Origin: an uncultured Desulfobacterales bacterium
GTDB lineage: Bacteria; Desulfobacterota; Desulfobacteria; Desulfobacterales; G020354645
Assembly (NCBI GenBank): GCA_947259865.1
Contig: CAMYNZ010000420.1
Location: 1 to 5,977 of the forward strand
Direction of reading: 5' to 3'
Length of the DNA: 5,977 nucleotides
The notes beneath the pieces are model-generated. The model was given only the letters and a program-made list of their open reading frames with translations. It searched no databases and was not told where the DNA came from. Made by a program: the position numbers and the translations under genes. Of the stretch, positions 1 to 5,934 are shown one piece after another; the stretch's first letter is position 1, and each line of letters begins with the position of its first letter.

Positions 1-94
1 GTGTTGTCAGATCAAGTTGTATCCTAATTTGAAAAATGAAAGATTGAATCTTGGTCATTGCAGTTTAATCACTAATCAAGAAGCGACCCCTACA

Positions 95-134
95 CAATTA
101 TCACATCAATATATCAATACCCGTACCTGAATAC
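95..134 (-). repeat. dispersed repeat, fragment (copy A)
   Basis: These 40 bases match 2836-2875 (copy C) at 37 of 40 positions without gaps, in the same orientation. On the minus strand, taken as the sense strand of the family, this is the 5' part of the element, containing the ATTGATATATTGAT stretch. The rest of the element, including the short reading frame and the hairpin seen in copies B and C, is not recognisable at 1-94, so the copy is truncated or decayed. The flanking bases 1-94 and 135-184 hold nothing I can identify. Confidence 0.7.
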
Positions 135-184
135 GTTTTCCCAACGTGCCTCACTTCCCCCCATACCTTGAAAGGTTCGAATGA

Positions 185-215
185 AAAAGGCAGAGCCATA
201 AAGACTCTGCCTTTT
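185..215 (-). terminator. rho-independent terminator of the 97-aa gene, probably bidirectional
   Basis: A perfect 11-bp stem, AAAAGGCAGAG (185-195) with CTCTGCCTTTT (205-215), closes a 9-base loop. It begins about 10 bases past the stop codon of the minus-strand gene at 225-518. Read leftward, the stem ends in a run of T. Read rightward, it is followed by TTTTGTTTTT-like sequence, so it could stop transcription from either side. No plus-strand gene ending here is visible in the window. Confidence 0.85.
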
Positions 216-224
216 GTTTTTGCA

Positions 225-518
225 TTACCCTAACAACTTAATAGCTTCACTAACTTTATAACACGCCCGGATATCGTAACTGTAGCCCGGTACATCGTAA
301 AACTGAATATAAACTTTAGCGATGGCATCAAATGCTTCTTTAACTTTGGAATCATCGACCTCTAATATGGAAATGTTCTTAAAACCTGCATCGGTTGTGG
401 AATAAACATAATTCCCTTTTCCCCTAATATATTCGGGTAGTCGAGGTATCTTCATGAAACGCTTAGTAACCTCCATACCACTTTGTATGGGATAGTACGA
501 AAAACAAATAATAATCAT
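225..518 (-). CDS. small hypothetical protein (97 aa), possible alpha/beta ferredoxin-like fold
   Basis: I do not recognise a named family. The protein is soluble, with no signal peptide or membrane segment. It opens with a short hydrophobic strand (MIIICFSYY, residues 1-9), then a likely helix (about 14-23), further strands around 36-54 (NYVYSTTDAGF, NISILEV), a helix around 56-70 (DSKVKEAFDAIAKVY) and a C-terminal helix (SEAIKLLG). This pattern resembles small dimeric alpha/beta-barrel or ferredoxin-like proteins of the DUF3303 kind, but that is only an impression of fold. The first ATG is chosen because AGAGGAGG lies 6 bases upstream; Met15 has no such site. It has its own terminator at 185-215, so it is probably a single-gene unit. 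I found no convincing promoter. The gene is very likely real; the function is unknown. Confidence 0.85.
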   Translation of the reverse strand: MIIICFSYYPIQSGMEVTKRFMKIPRLPEYIRGKGNYVYSTTDAGFKNISILEVDDSKVKEAFDAIAKVYIQFYDVPGYSYDIRACYKVSEAIKLLG

Positions 519-524
519 TTTTAA

Positions 525-532
525 CCTCCTCT
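525..532 (-). promoter_or_regulatory. strong Shine-Dalgarno site of the 97-aa gene
   Basis: The minus strand reads AGAGGAGG, ending 6 bases before the ATG at 518. It is the best ribosome binding site in the window and fixes the start of the small protein. The other three genes have weak or no recognisable sites. Confidence 0.85.
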
Positions 533-618
533 TTGAAAAAAAACAGTTTCATCCAAAAGATTTGATCGTACTTTTTTGCAAACGCCTAATGATCAATAAA
601 CACGTTGAACATTGCTAT

Positions 619-688
619 AAAAAAGCCTCCAAAAAGGACATCGTGATCCCAATGGAGGCTCAATAAAGGGAATTTCAGGGCCTTTATT
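619..688 (-). terminator. double stem-loop with T run on the minus strand (possible small RNA 3' end)
   Basis: Read on the minus strand, a hairpin AATAAAGG/CCTTTATT (8 bp, 688 to 662, 11-base loop) is followed after one base by a second hairpin AGCCTCC/GGAGGCT (7 bp, 660 to 624). That second stem runs straight into TTTTTT. Stem plus T run is a typical intrinsic terminator. No minus-strand protein gene ends nearby: the methyltransferase stop is 660 bases away and another terminator (1072-1104) lies between. A non-coding transcript could therefore end here, perhaps from the weak promoter-like pair at 950-978. The terminator shape is seen in the sequence; the RNA is inferred. Confidence 0.55.
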
Positions 689-1071
689 TTTAAAAATTGT
701 TTCATGACCTGCTTGGTGCTAGTATTTTTTTTAATGAAAAAGATTCATCAAAAAACAAACACAGCGGCGAGAATCGAGAACAAGGTCAACTGAAGACTAT
801 ATCTAAATCGAAAATCGGATTAACTAATATATGGCGGTGAATTTGAGAATCAGACAAAGACGTGAACCGCAGAATACGAGGGGAGTTGCAACATTTTTTA
901 TCGGGTTTAGTATTAAAACCAGACGTCGCAGTGAGAATCCTTATATTACGAAATATGATAAACTACTTTATATGTCAAATAAAAAAACATTGAATCTGAA
1001 ATAGGCAACGCTGGTGAAAAATTGACTTTTATATGCCTAACTGCCCCCAACGTTATGTATCCAAAAACTAA

Positions 1072-1104
1072 AAACCCCGAATCTCGGATTGAGAAACGGG
1101 GTTT
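1072..1104 (-). terminator. terminator hairpin within repeat copy B
   Basis: A perfect 8-bp stem, AAACCCCG (1072-1079) with CGGGGTTT (1097-1104), encloses 17 bases that can add a small inner TCTC/GAGA pairing. On the minus strand the stem runs into GGGGTTTTTAGTTTTT, a good T tract, so it would stop transcription leaving the methyltransferase or the repeat itself. The plus-strand side is followed by TTTCTTGATTT and could act weakly in the other direction. Confidence 0.75.
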
Positions 1105-1154
1105 CTTGATTTCAATTCATGGCGCCCTCTGGTTTTGGGTTAGCGCATTTAAAT

Positions 1155-1226
1155 CTATGGTTGATTCTTTAACATAGCATTCCTTTTAGAGTCAATAACT
1201 GAGAAATTTGAATGTTGATATTTCAT
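1155..1226 (-). other. short conserved reading frame in repeat copy B (23 codons)
   Basis: On the minus strand ATG at 1226 opens a 23-codon frame containing HSNFS, ID and the C-terminal AMLKNQP before TAG. GGGG lies a few bases upstream of the ATG, a possible ribosome binding site. The same frame in copy C (2802-2731) has the same length and stop and shares HSNFS, ID and AMLKNQP, with three purely synonymous differences (TCA/TCG, TTC/TTT, TCA/TCC). It could be a real micropeptide or leader peptide, or only a by-product of a conserved repeat; the last third is identical at DNA level and so says nothing about coding. Confidence 0.25.
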
Positions 1227-1345
1227 GGATTTCCCCGAGCTTAAGCAGTTTATGCAATTCAAATATTATATCAATATCCGTCCCCGACATCGCAAAATGC
1301 TAAGCACTTTCAGCACCAGCGTCCCCCTTCACATACTTAGTGTTC

Positions 1346-2539
1346 TCAGTACATCTCGTATTTAACCAGCCTGCCGTCAAGCCTGCCGGCCTTGATCGGT
1401 TTTTTCCATGATGCTTTCAACCCGATTTTTTTGATATACTCCCGTTCCCCGAAATAAATAAAAGCGGCCGAGCCTTTGCATTTCTGTTTCAGAAAATCGC
1501 CGAGATTTTTATAAAACACTTCAAGGTTCTCGTCTCTCCCCATCCGAATGCCATAAGGCGGATTGGTTACAATTACATGCCCTTCAAGAGCGGGCAGCTT
1601 TCTGAAGTCCGCCCTTTCGACGCTTACATTATTTCCGTGATGGAGTCCCATCAGGTTTATCCGCGCCGCGCTGACAGCCTCCGCGGACACATCGCTGCCC
1701 GCAATCAGCCCTTTCGGCAGTTTCCGGATGCGTCCGTCGGCCTCTTTTTTTACCTGCTTCCAGACAGGGCTGTCAAAGTCGGGCAGAAACTCAAAACCGA
1801 ATTGATTCCTGAAAATACCCGCAGGAATATTGCTATACCGCATGAGCGCTTCACACAAAACGGTTCCCGAACCGCACAAAGGATCATAGAAAGGAACACA
1901 ACCGTCCCATCCGCTGAATCGGATAATCGCGGCGGCAATGGTTTCCTGCATCGGCGCCGAAACGGTCTCCTCTCTGTATCCTCTCCGGTGAAGCGCGCCG
2001 CCTGACGTGTCGAGGCTTATTACTGCCTTATCGTGTCTGATATGAAGGTTTAGCAGGATATCCGGATTCCTTACCGACACATCCGGACGCTGACCGGTTT
2101 TTTCTTTGAAATAGTCGGCAACCGAATCTTTAAGGCGGAGGGCAGCGTACTTTGAATGCGAAATCGCGCTGTCGGAAACAGTCCCCGACACGGCAAAGGT
2201 ATTGCCTTCCGCAAAAAAATCTTCCCACTCGATCTGCTTGGCCTTCTGATACAGCGTATCGGTATCATGACAAGCGAATGTTATTAACGGCGCAAGGCAC
2301 CGTGAAAGAAGCCTGGTCAGATAATTAATTCGATACAGGGTTGATTTGTCCGCCTTGAAACGAATTCCGCTGTATTCCGGCCTGACATCTTCGGCGCCGA
2401 GTTCAGATAGTTCCTGCGCGCCGTCTTCTTTTAAGCCTTCGGCTATCTGGGCAAAATAGCGGCAATCCTTCTGATACTGATATACCGCCGCTTGTCGTTT
2501 TTCTCTTCGAAGGCGTTTGACCCAATCCGCTGATACCAT
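1346..2539 (-). CDS. THUMP-domain class I SAM-dependent RNA methyltransferase (RlmL/YpsC type)
   Basis: This enzyme should transfer a methyl group from S-adenosylmethionine to a base in RNA, probably N2 of a guanine in 23S rRNA as in the RlmL N-terminal half and its single-domain homologues (COG0116); the target here is inferred. Residues about 25-185 form the N-terminal ferredoxin-like and THUMP RNA-binding region, ending in the family pattern LDTSGGALHRRGYR (176-189). The Rossmann methyltransferase part follows: motif I DPLCGSGT (219-226) for SAM binding, an acidic motif GSDVS (281-285), D311, and the catalytic NPPYG (326-330). The length of 397 residues is normal for single-domain members. 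The ATG is the first possible start, since an in-frame TGA lies two codons upstream; the ribosome binding site (GGTGA) is weak. Repeat copies B and C flank the gene. The nearest terminator is in copy B. It is intact, transcribed alone, and divergent from the kinase gene. Confidence 0.93.
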   Translation of the reverse strand: MVSADWVKRLRREKRQAAVYQYQKDCRYFAQIAEGLKEDGAQELSELGAEDVRPEYSGIRFKADKSTLYRINYLTRLLSRCLAPLITFACHDTDTLYQKAKQIEWEDFFAEGNTFAVSGTVSDSAISHSKYAALRLKDSVADYFKEKTGQRPDVSVRNPDILLNLHIRHDKAVISLDTSGGALHRRGYREETVSAPMQETIAAAIIRFSGWDGCVPFYDPLCGSGTVLCEALMRYSNIPAGIFRNQFGFEFLPDFDSPVWKQVKKEADGRIRKLPKGLIAGSDVSAEAVSAARINLMGLHHGNNVSVERADFRKLPALEGHVIVTNPPYGIRMGRDENLEVFYKNLGDFLKQKCKGSAAFIYFGEREYIKKIGLKASWKKPIKAGRLDGRLVKYEMY

Positions 2540-2679
2540 TTTTCACCGCTTTCGTTTCAATCGGAACCGGAAAGAACGGTCGAGATATTGCTTGATCACT
2601 TCAAACCTTACGCAGTACTAGAGTAATCGGGGTCGCATATTAAATGTTAAATATTCATAATTTCCTCTTGTGAAATACA

Positions 2680-2875
2680 AAACCCCAGGTCTTCTATCGA
2701 GAAATAGGATTTAGGTTAGCGCATTTAAATCTATGGTTGATTCTTTAACATAGCTGCCTTTTTGAGGTCAATAATGGAAAAATTCGAATGATTATATTCC
2801 ACGGATATCCACTACCTTAAACAATTTACACGTTCCAACTATCATATCAATATATCAATACCCGTCCCTGAATAC
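2680..2875 (-). repeat. dispersed repeat (copy C) upstream of the methyltransferase
   Basis: Copy C shares 41 identical bases with copy B (2714-2754 with 1138-1178) and its far end matches copy A (2836-2875 with 95-134, 37 of 40). It lacks about 32 bases between the hairpin and the GGTTAGCGC core that copy B has. On the minus strand it carries the short frame (2802-2731, starting GTG) and a hairpin at 2712-2680: AAATCCTA with TGGGGTTT, 8 bp including two G-U wobbles, with a 17-base loop as in copy B. It lies in the 478-base spacer 2540-3017; besides it, that spacer holds the kinase promoter (2925-2953) and otherwise nothing I can name. Confidence 0.75.
2731..2802 (-). other. short conserved reading frame in repeat copy C (23 codons)
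   Basis: This is the counterpart of the frame in copy B: GTG start at 2802, 23 codons, TAG stop, ending in AMLKNQP and containing HSNFS and ID at the same positions. GTG replaces ATG and no clear ribosome binding site precedes it, so if the frame was ever translated this copy may no longer be. Its stop lies about 190 bases before the methyltransferase start, so a transcript through it could continue into that gene if the weakened hairpin does not stop it. Confidence 0.2.
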
Positions 2876-2924
2876 CTAAATACATCGGGTGAATTCAAGT
2901 TGCAAATGCACTATGAATAGCTTG

Positions 2925-2953
2925 TTGAATGAAATAGATATGAACGATATACT
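2925..2953 (+). promoter_or_regulatory. sigma70-like promoter of the histidine kinase gene
   Basis: TTGAAT (2925-2930) and TATACT (2948-2953) are separated by exactly 17 bases, matching the sigma70 consensus at 4 and 5 of 6 positions. Transcription would start near 2960, giving a leader of about 58 bases before the ATG at 3018. It lies just outside repeat copy C. Confidence 0.55.
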
Positions 2954-3017
2954 ATTATTGGATGGTTCTTATTGGCTCTTCTGTTGTTAACGCTCCACCC
3001 CTCTGGGAAAAACATAA

Positions 3018-5087
3018 ATGATGTTACGAAATCCAAAGATACTGCCGATATGCTGCCTGTTCCTTATTTTAGGCATGACTGCCTGTGATTACGGCACCGT
3101 AAAAAAAGATTCCCCCGTTGCTCAAAAAGGCGTGCTGGATTTATCCCGGTGGAATTTTCAAAAAGACGGCACCGTTGAACTCAAAGGCGAGTATGTATTC
3201 TATTGGAAGCAGCTTCTGGGACCCCACCTGCCGAATCCTCAGGCAGCCGGCCATTCCTTGTCGTATATTTCGGTTCCAGGTGATTGGAACGGCTACAAAA
3301 CAGATGGCATACCCGCGCCCGGCCACGGATATGCCACGTATCACTTGAGAATCATCCTTCCTGAACCCGAACAGCCCATGGCGCTTAAGGTATATGAATT
3401 ACAAACTGCGGCCAATATATTCGTCAACGGCCGAAAGGTACATTCCATTGGCACGGTGGGCAAAACACCAGAGGCATCCAAACCCGGATTAGATCCTGAA
3501 GTTATCAAGCTTACACCTCCGGGAACGCAGATCGATGCTGTTTTCCAAATATCCAATTACGCCCATAGCAGGGGAGGACTCCCGGAAAAAATAATACTGG
3601 GAACGCGCGATCAACTTGAACAGGTCGGTTTAAAGACAATCGCCTATAACGTGTTTATACTTGGCGGTATTCTGATGATAGGCCTATATCATCTGGGAAT
3701 CTACGCCCTCAGACGGTATGAGCGTTCCCCCCTTTATTTCGGTTTTTTCTGTATCCTCATAGCACTCCGTCTGCTGACATCCGGCGAACGCTATCTGATA
3801 GAAATTGCCCCCGGCATTCCCTGGGAGGTCTTTTACAAACTGGAATACCTGAGCTTCTACCTTGCCGTTCCCGTCTTCGTTCAGTTCGTCTATTCCCTGT
3901 TTCCCGATAAATTCCCACGAACCGTCGCCAACATCTTCACGACGATCGGGATTGCCTTTTCCGCCATTGTGATCCCGTTCCCGGCGCGCTGGTATACGCA
4001 TACCTTGAATGTATATCATGTCTTTACCCTGGTTCTTTTTACCTATGGTATCGTTACGCTGGTGATGGCCTCGATTAAAAAGGATACCAGGGCCCTTTTA
4101 TTTCTGGCAGGTTTCCTTGTGCTGTTTCTGACCACCCTGAACGATATACTCCATTCAGAGAATTTCATCCACACCGGGTATATGGTGCATATTGGGCTCT
4201 TTATCTTCATCTTTTCCCAGGCATTTCTCCTGTCTATGCTTTTTGCCAAAGCATTCGACACCATCGAAAAACAGCGGATCAGCCTGAGCCGGACCAACAC
4301 CGTCCTGGAAAGGGAAATTCAGGACCGCAAGCAGGCAGAGAAAGATGCCGGAGCGGCCAGGAAATCGGCTGAAATCGCCAATAATGCGAAGAGTGATTTC
4401 CTTGCCAATATGAGTCATGAGCTTCGAACTCCTCTAAATCATATTATCGGGTTCACCGAACTTCTGCTGGACCAGCACTTCGGCACACTGAACGAGACCC
4501 AGGATGAATATCTGCAGGATGTACATGGCAGCAGCAGGCATCTGCTCTCTTTGATCAATGACATTCTGGATCTTTCTAAGATCGAATCAGGTAAACTGGA
4601 ACTCGAACTCACGGAATTTCCTCTCAACGAGGTATTGAACAACAGCACGTTGATGTTCAGGGAAAAGTCAATAAAACACGACATTGATCTGTCGGTTCAG
4701 CTGGATGACATTCCGGAACACATTACCGGTGATGAAAGAAAGATCAAACAGATTATCTATAACCTGTTGGCCAATGCCATCAAATTTACCCCGGATGGCG
4801 GCAAAGTCTTGCTGCAAGCCCGGGCGTGTCCCATGGACGGCCAGTTCCGGAAAGGGGTAAAAATAAGCATTTCAGACACCGGTATCGGTATGCATTCCGA
4901 GGACCTGGTGCGGATATTCAGACCCTTTGAACAGATAGAAATGACAATCAGCAGGCGATTCCAGGGCACGGGCCTGGGATTGTCACTGACCAAACAGCTG
5001 GTTGACCTCCATGGTGGAAAGATCTGGGCGGAAAGCAAGGGAGAAGGAGAGGGGACATTGTTTCATGTGGTCATTCCCCAGCGATAA
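3018..5087 (+). CDS. membrane sensor histidine kinase with extracytoplasmic sensor and 7TM-DISM module
   Basis: This is a transmembrane kinase that should autophosphorylate on a histidine and pass the phosphate to a response regulator. Residues 1-22 are a signal sequence ending MTAC, a lipobox-like site with Cys23 and Asp24. Residues about 38-205 form a beta-rich extracytoplasmic domain resembling the galactose-binding-like sensors of 7TM-DISM proteins (LDLSRWNFQKDGTVELKGEY, VPGDW, YATYHL, NGR, ISNYAHSRGG). About 208-412 hold seven or so membrane helices. A coiled-coil linker (415-455) leads to HisKA with MSHELRTPL, phospho-acceptor His467. The ATPase domain has N box NLLANAIKFTP (582-592), G1 DTGIGM (620-625), F box FRPFEQ (634-639) and G2 GTGLGL (650-655). 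All catalytic motifs are intact. There is no receiver or PAS domain. The start is one of two adjacent ATGs; GGGA at 3005-3008 is a weak ribosome binding site. The signal is unknown and no regulator gene is in view, so it is an orphan kinase here. Confidence 0.93.
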   Translation: MMLRNPKILPICCLFLILGMTACDYGTVKKDSPVAQKGVLDLSRWNFQKDGTVELKGEYVFYWKQLLGPHLPNPQAAGHSLSYISVPGDWNGYKTDGIPAPGHGYATYHLRIILPEPEQPMALKVYELQTAANIFVNGRKVHSIGTVGKTPEASKPGLDPEVIKLTPPGTQIDAVFQISNYAHSRGGLPEKIILGTRDQLEQVGLKTIAYNVFILGGILMIGLYHLGIYALRRYERSPLYFGFFCILIALRLLTSGERYLIEIAPGIPWEVFYKLEYLSFYLAVPVFVQFVYSLFPDKFPRTVANIFTTIGIAFSAIVIPFPARWYTHTLNVYHVFTLVLFTYGIVTLVMASIKKDTRALLFLAGFLVLFLTTLNDILHSENFIHTGYMVHIGLFIFIFSQAFLLSMLFAKAFDTIEKQRISLSRTNTVLEREIQDRKQAEKDAGAARKSAEIANNAKSDFLANMSHELRTPLNHIIGFTELLLDQHFGTLNETQDEYLQDVHGSSRHLLSLINDILDLSKIESGKLELELTEFPLNEVLNNSTLMFREKSIKHDIDLSVQLDDIPEHITGDERKIKQIIYNLLANAIKFTPDGGKVLLQARACPMDGQFRKGVKISISDTGIGMHSEDLVRIFRPFEQIEMTISRRFQGTGLGLSLTKQLVDLHGGKIWAESKGEGEGTLFHVVIPQR

Positions 5088-5253
5088 GGTGGCCTGACCT
5101 ATACTTGAATGGACAGACATGAAATATGAGTCAGACCTCTCTTAACAGAATGGTTTCACAACATTTCAAACTCTATATGCGCCGTTGATGAGTTGGAGAC
5201 ATTCAAATGAAAGGCAGCGCAGGAAATTTGGCGCGGAGTACGAGACTCAAGTA

Positions 5254-5502
5254 TTACGAGTCGAACATGCGTAAGAAGGTTTCAAGAAGAGCCATAGCCG
5301 CAAAAAATAATACAATCCATGCAGGAAATATCATCACCCACGCTAAAGATACAACCGTCATGAACGCCTCTTCATTGATGCCCTGGAAAATCGGCAAACT
5401 GGGAACCTGGTAAAACAAGTAAATGGAACCAGCACCGGACCCGATGAAAAACAATATAGCCAGACATCGATACATTTTTGATCTGTTAATGATAAATTTC
5501 AT
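5254..5502 (-). CDS. small hypothetical membrane protein (82 aa, two TM segments)
   Basis: I do not recognise a family. The protein has a short basic N terminus (MKFIINRSKMYR), a first membrane segment at about 13-33 (rich in Gly and aromatic residues, SGAGSIYLFY), a loop of about 13 residues (PSLPIFQGINEE) and a second, long segment at about 47-73, ending RMFDS. By the positive-inside rule the N terminus is probably cytoplasmic, making a hairpin with both ends inside. The ATG at 5502 has no clear ribosome binding site; Met10 has none either, so the start is uncertain. A promoter with a perfect -35 box lies 60-95 bases upstream, which supports this strand. It is convergent with the kinase gene, 166 bases away. 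An open frame on the other strand (5207-5413) has a GGAG site but encodes a basic protein without visible structure. Confidence 0.6.
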   Translation of the reverse strand: MKFIINRSKMYRCLAILFFIGSGAGSIYLFYQVPSLPIFQGINEEAFMTVVSLAWVMIFPAWIVLFFAAMALLETFLRMFDS

Positions 5503-5569
5503 TGCTGCACGGCTATTTGATAAGAATTACCTTTTCAGATCCGAATGCAGAGAATTTTTGAGATCGTGT

Positions 5570-5597
5570 GCTATAGGAAAGTAAGTAACAGTGTCAA
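5570..5597 (-). promoter_or_regulatory. sigma70-like promoter of the small membrane protein gene
   Basis: On the minus strand a perfect -35 box TTGACA (5597-5592) and TATAGC (5575-5570, 4 of 6 consensus bases) are separated by 16 bases. Transcription would begin near 5563, leaving a leader of about 60 bases before the ATG at 5502. Its position and direction suit the 82-residue gene. Confidence 0.5.
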
Positions 5598-5677
5598 ATC
5601 TTTATCAGTGATTAATATCTATCAAGCTTATAGGCAAGGGGGGACATTCTCATATACAAACATTCTAATAGGATTAT

Positions 5678-5718
5678 AAAAAACCCCTCCTCCCAGTCAA
5701 AGAAGCGGGGTATTTTTT
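5678..5718 (-). terminator. terminator-like hairpin, probably the hairpin of repeat copy D
   Basis: CCCC (5684-5687) and GGGG (5707-5710) are flanked by an A run on the left (5678-5683) and TATTTTTT on the right (5711-5718), so a stem with T runs can form for either strand. The 19 bases between CCCC and GGGG equal the spacing in the copy B hairpin (1079-1097), which points to the same family. On the minus strand GGGG is followed directly by TTTTTT. It could stop rightward read-through from the kinase, though it is about 590 bases past its stop codon. Confidence 0.55.
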
Positions 5719-5761
5719 CACACCAAGGCGCCTTTCCATTCTGCGGCAATCAATGTTATTT

Positions 5762-5923
5762 GTTTAACCCCTAACCGTGCCTGCCCAGTTAAATTTTTCA
5801 AAGAAAAGAAGCGCAGCGAACTTGTGCGCCTCAGGTGCGTTTAACCGGGGCTTGCCCAGTTAAATTCTTCTCAGAAGAGGAGCGCAGCGAACTTGTGCGC
5901 CTCAGGTGCGTTTAACCGGGGAA
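5762..5923. repeat. tandem 71-bp structured repeat, two full units plus a degenerate edge
   Basis: Two units start at TGCCCAG (5782 and 5853) with a period of exactly 71. From GCGCAGCGAACTTGTGCGCC onward they are identical through GTTTAACCGGGG. A degenerate edge (GTTTAACCCC, 5762-5771) precedes the first unit. Each unit can fold three ways: GCGCA/TGCGC; TTTAAC pairing with GTTAAA across the unit junction, enclosing GGG/CCC; and a small hairpin, TTTTC/GAAAA in unit 1 and TCTTC/GAAGA in unit 2. A period of 71 is not a multiple of 3, so this is not a protein repeat. It carries no gene I can see. Confidence 0.85.
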
Positions 5924-5934
5924 CCTTTTTTCTA

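Larger units (their letters stand above)
1072..1290 (-). repeat. dispersed repeat, fullest copy (copy B)
   Basis: This is the most complete member of a repeat family found four times here. Bases 1138-1178 are identical over 41 positions to 2714-2754 (copy C), and 1117-1159 match 5935-5977 (copy D) at 40 of 43. On the minus strand the order is a GGGGACGGATATTGATATA start near 1290, a short reading frame (1226-1155), a conserved GCGCTAACCCAAAACC stretch, and a hairpin (1104-1072). It begins about 55 bases after the methyltransferase stop. It has no terminal inverted repeats that I can see and no transposase. The boundaries are approximate. Confidence 0.75.
533..1345. other. long spacer without a supported gene
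   Basis: About 810 AT-rich bases separate the 97-aa gene from the methyltransferase. From left to right they hold a 6-bp inverted repeat TTGATC/GATCAA (562-567 and 591-596) upstream of the small gene, which could be an operator but is short; a minus-strand double stem-loop with a T run (619-688); a plus-strand open frame of 57 codons at 831-1004 with no ribosome binding site, which I do not believe; a minus-strand promoter-like pair, TTGACA at 973-978 and TATTTC at 950-955 with a 17-base gap; and dispersed repeat copy B (1072-1290). Bases 1291-1345 hold nothing I can name. Confidence 0.6.

Noticed and set aside
831..1004. Plus-strand open frame of 57 codons (starts MAVNLRIRQRR)
   Set aside because: No ribosome binding site, no recognisable domain, a very basic composition typical of chance frames, and an AT-rich spacer around it.
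1035..1058. GCCTAAC followed by CAACGTTATG, resembling an attC end
   Set aside because: No partner GTTRRRY box at a suitable distance and no gene cassette next to it.
1577..2005. Plus-strand frame of 142 codons
   Set aside because: It lies wholly inside the methyltransferase gene on the opposite strand, which has full family motifs. It is antisense noise.
2913..2990. Plus-strand 25-codon frame upstream of the kinase (starts MNSLLNEIDMN) as a leader peptide
   Set aside because: It has no ribosome binding site and overlaps the predicted promoter, so its start would lie upstream of the transcript start.
5087..5138. Hairpin after the kinase stop (AGGT, CTGAC with GTCAGACCT)
   Set aside because: The 9-bp stem needs a 3-base bulge, has a long loop and lacks a T run, so it is not a convincing terminator.
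5207..5413. Plus-strand frame of 68 codons with GGAG 8 bases before its ATG
   Set aside because: It overlaps the 82-residue frame on the other strand, which has two clean membrane segments and an upstream promoter-like site. The plus-strand product has no visible domain, so I take it as a shadow, though its ribosome binding site leaves some doubt.
5839..5865. Integron attC-like site: GTTTAAC (fits RYYYAAC) and GTTAAAT (fits GTTRRRY)
   Set aside because: The two boxes are only 27 bases apart end to end, too short for an attC site (about 57 or more), the inner boxes are absent, and there is no cassette gene or integrase in view. The match is explained by the palindrome at the repeat junction.
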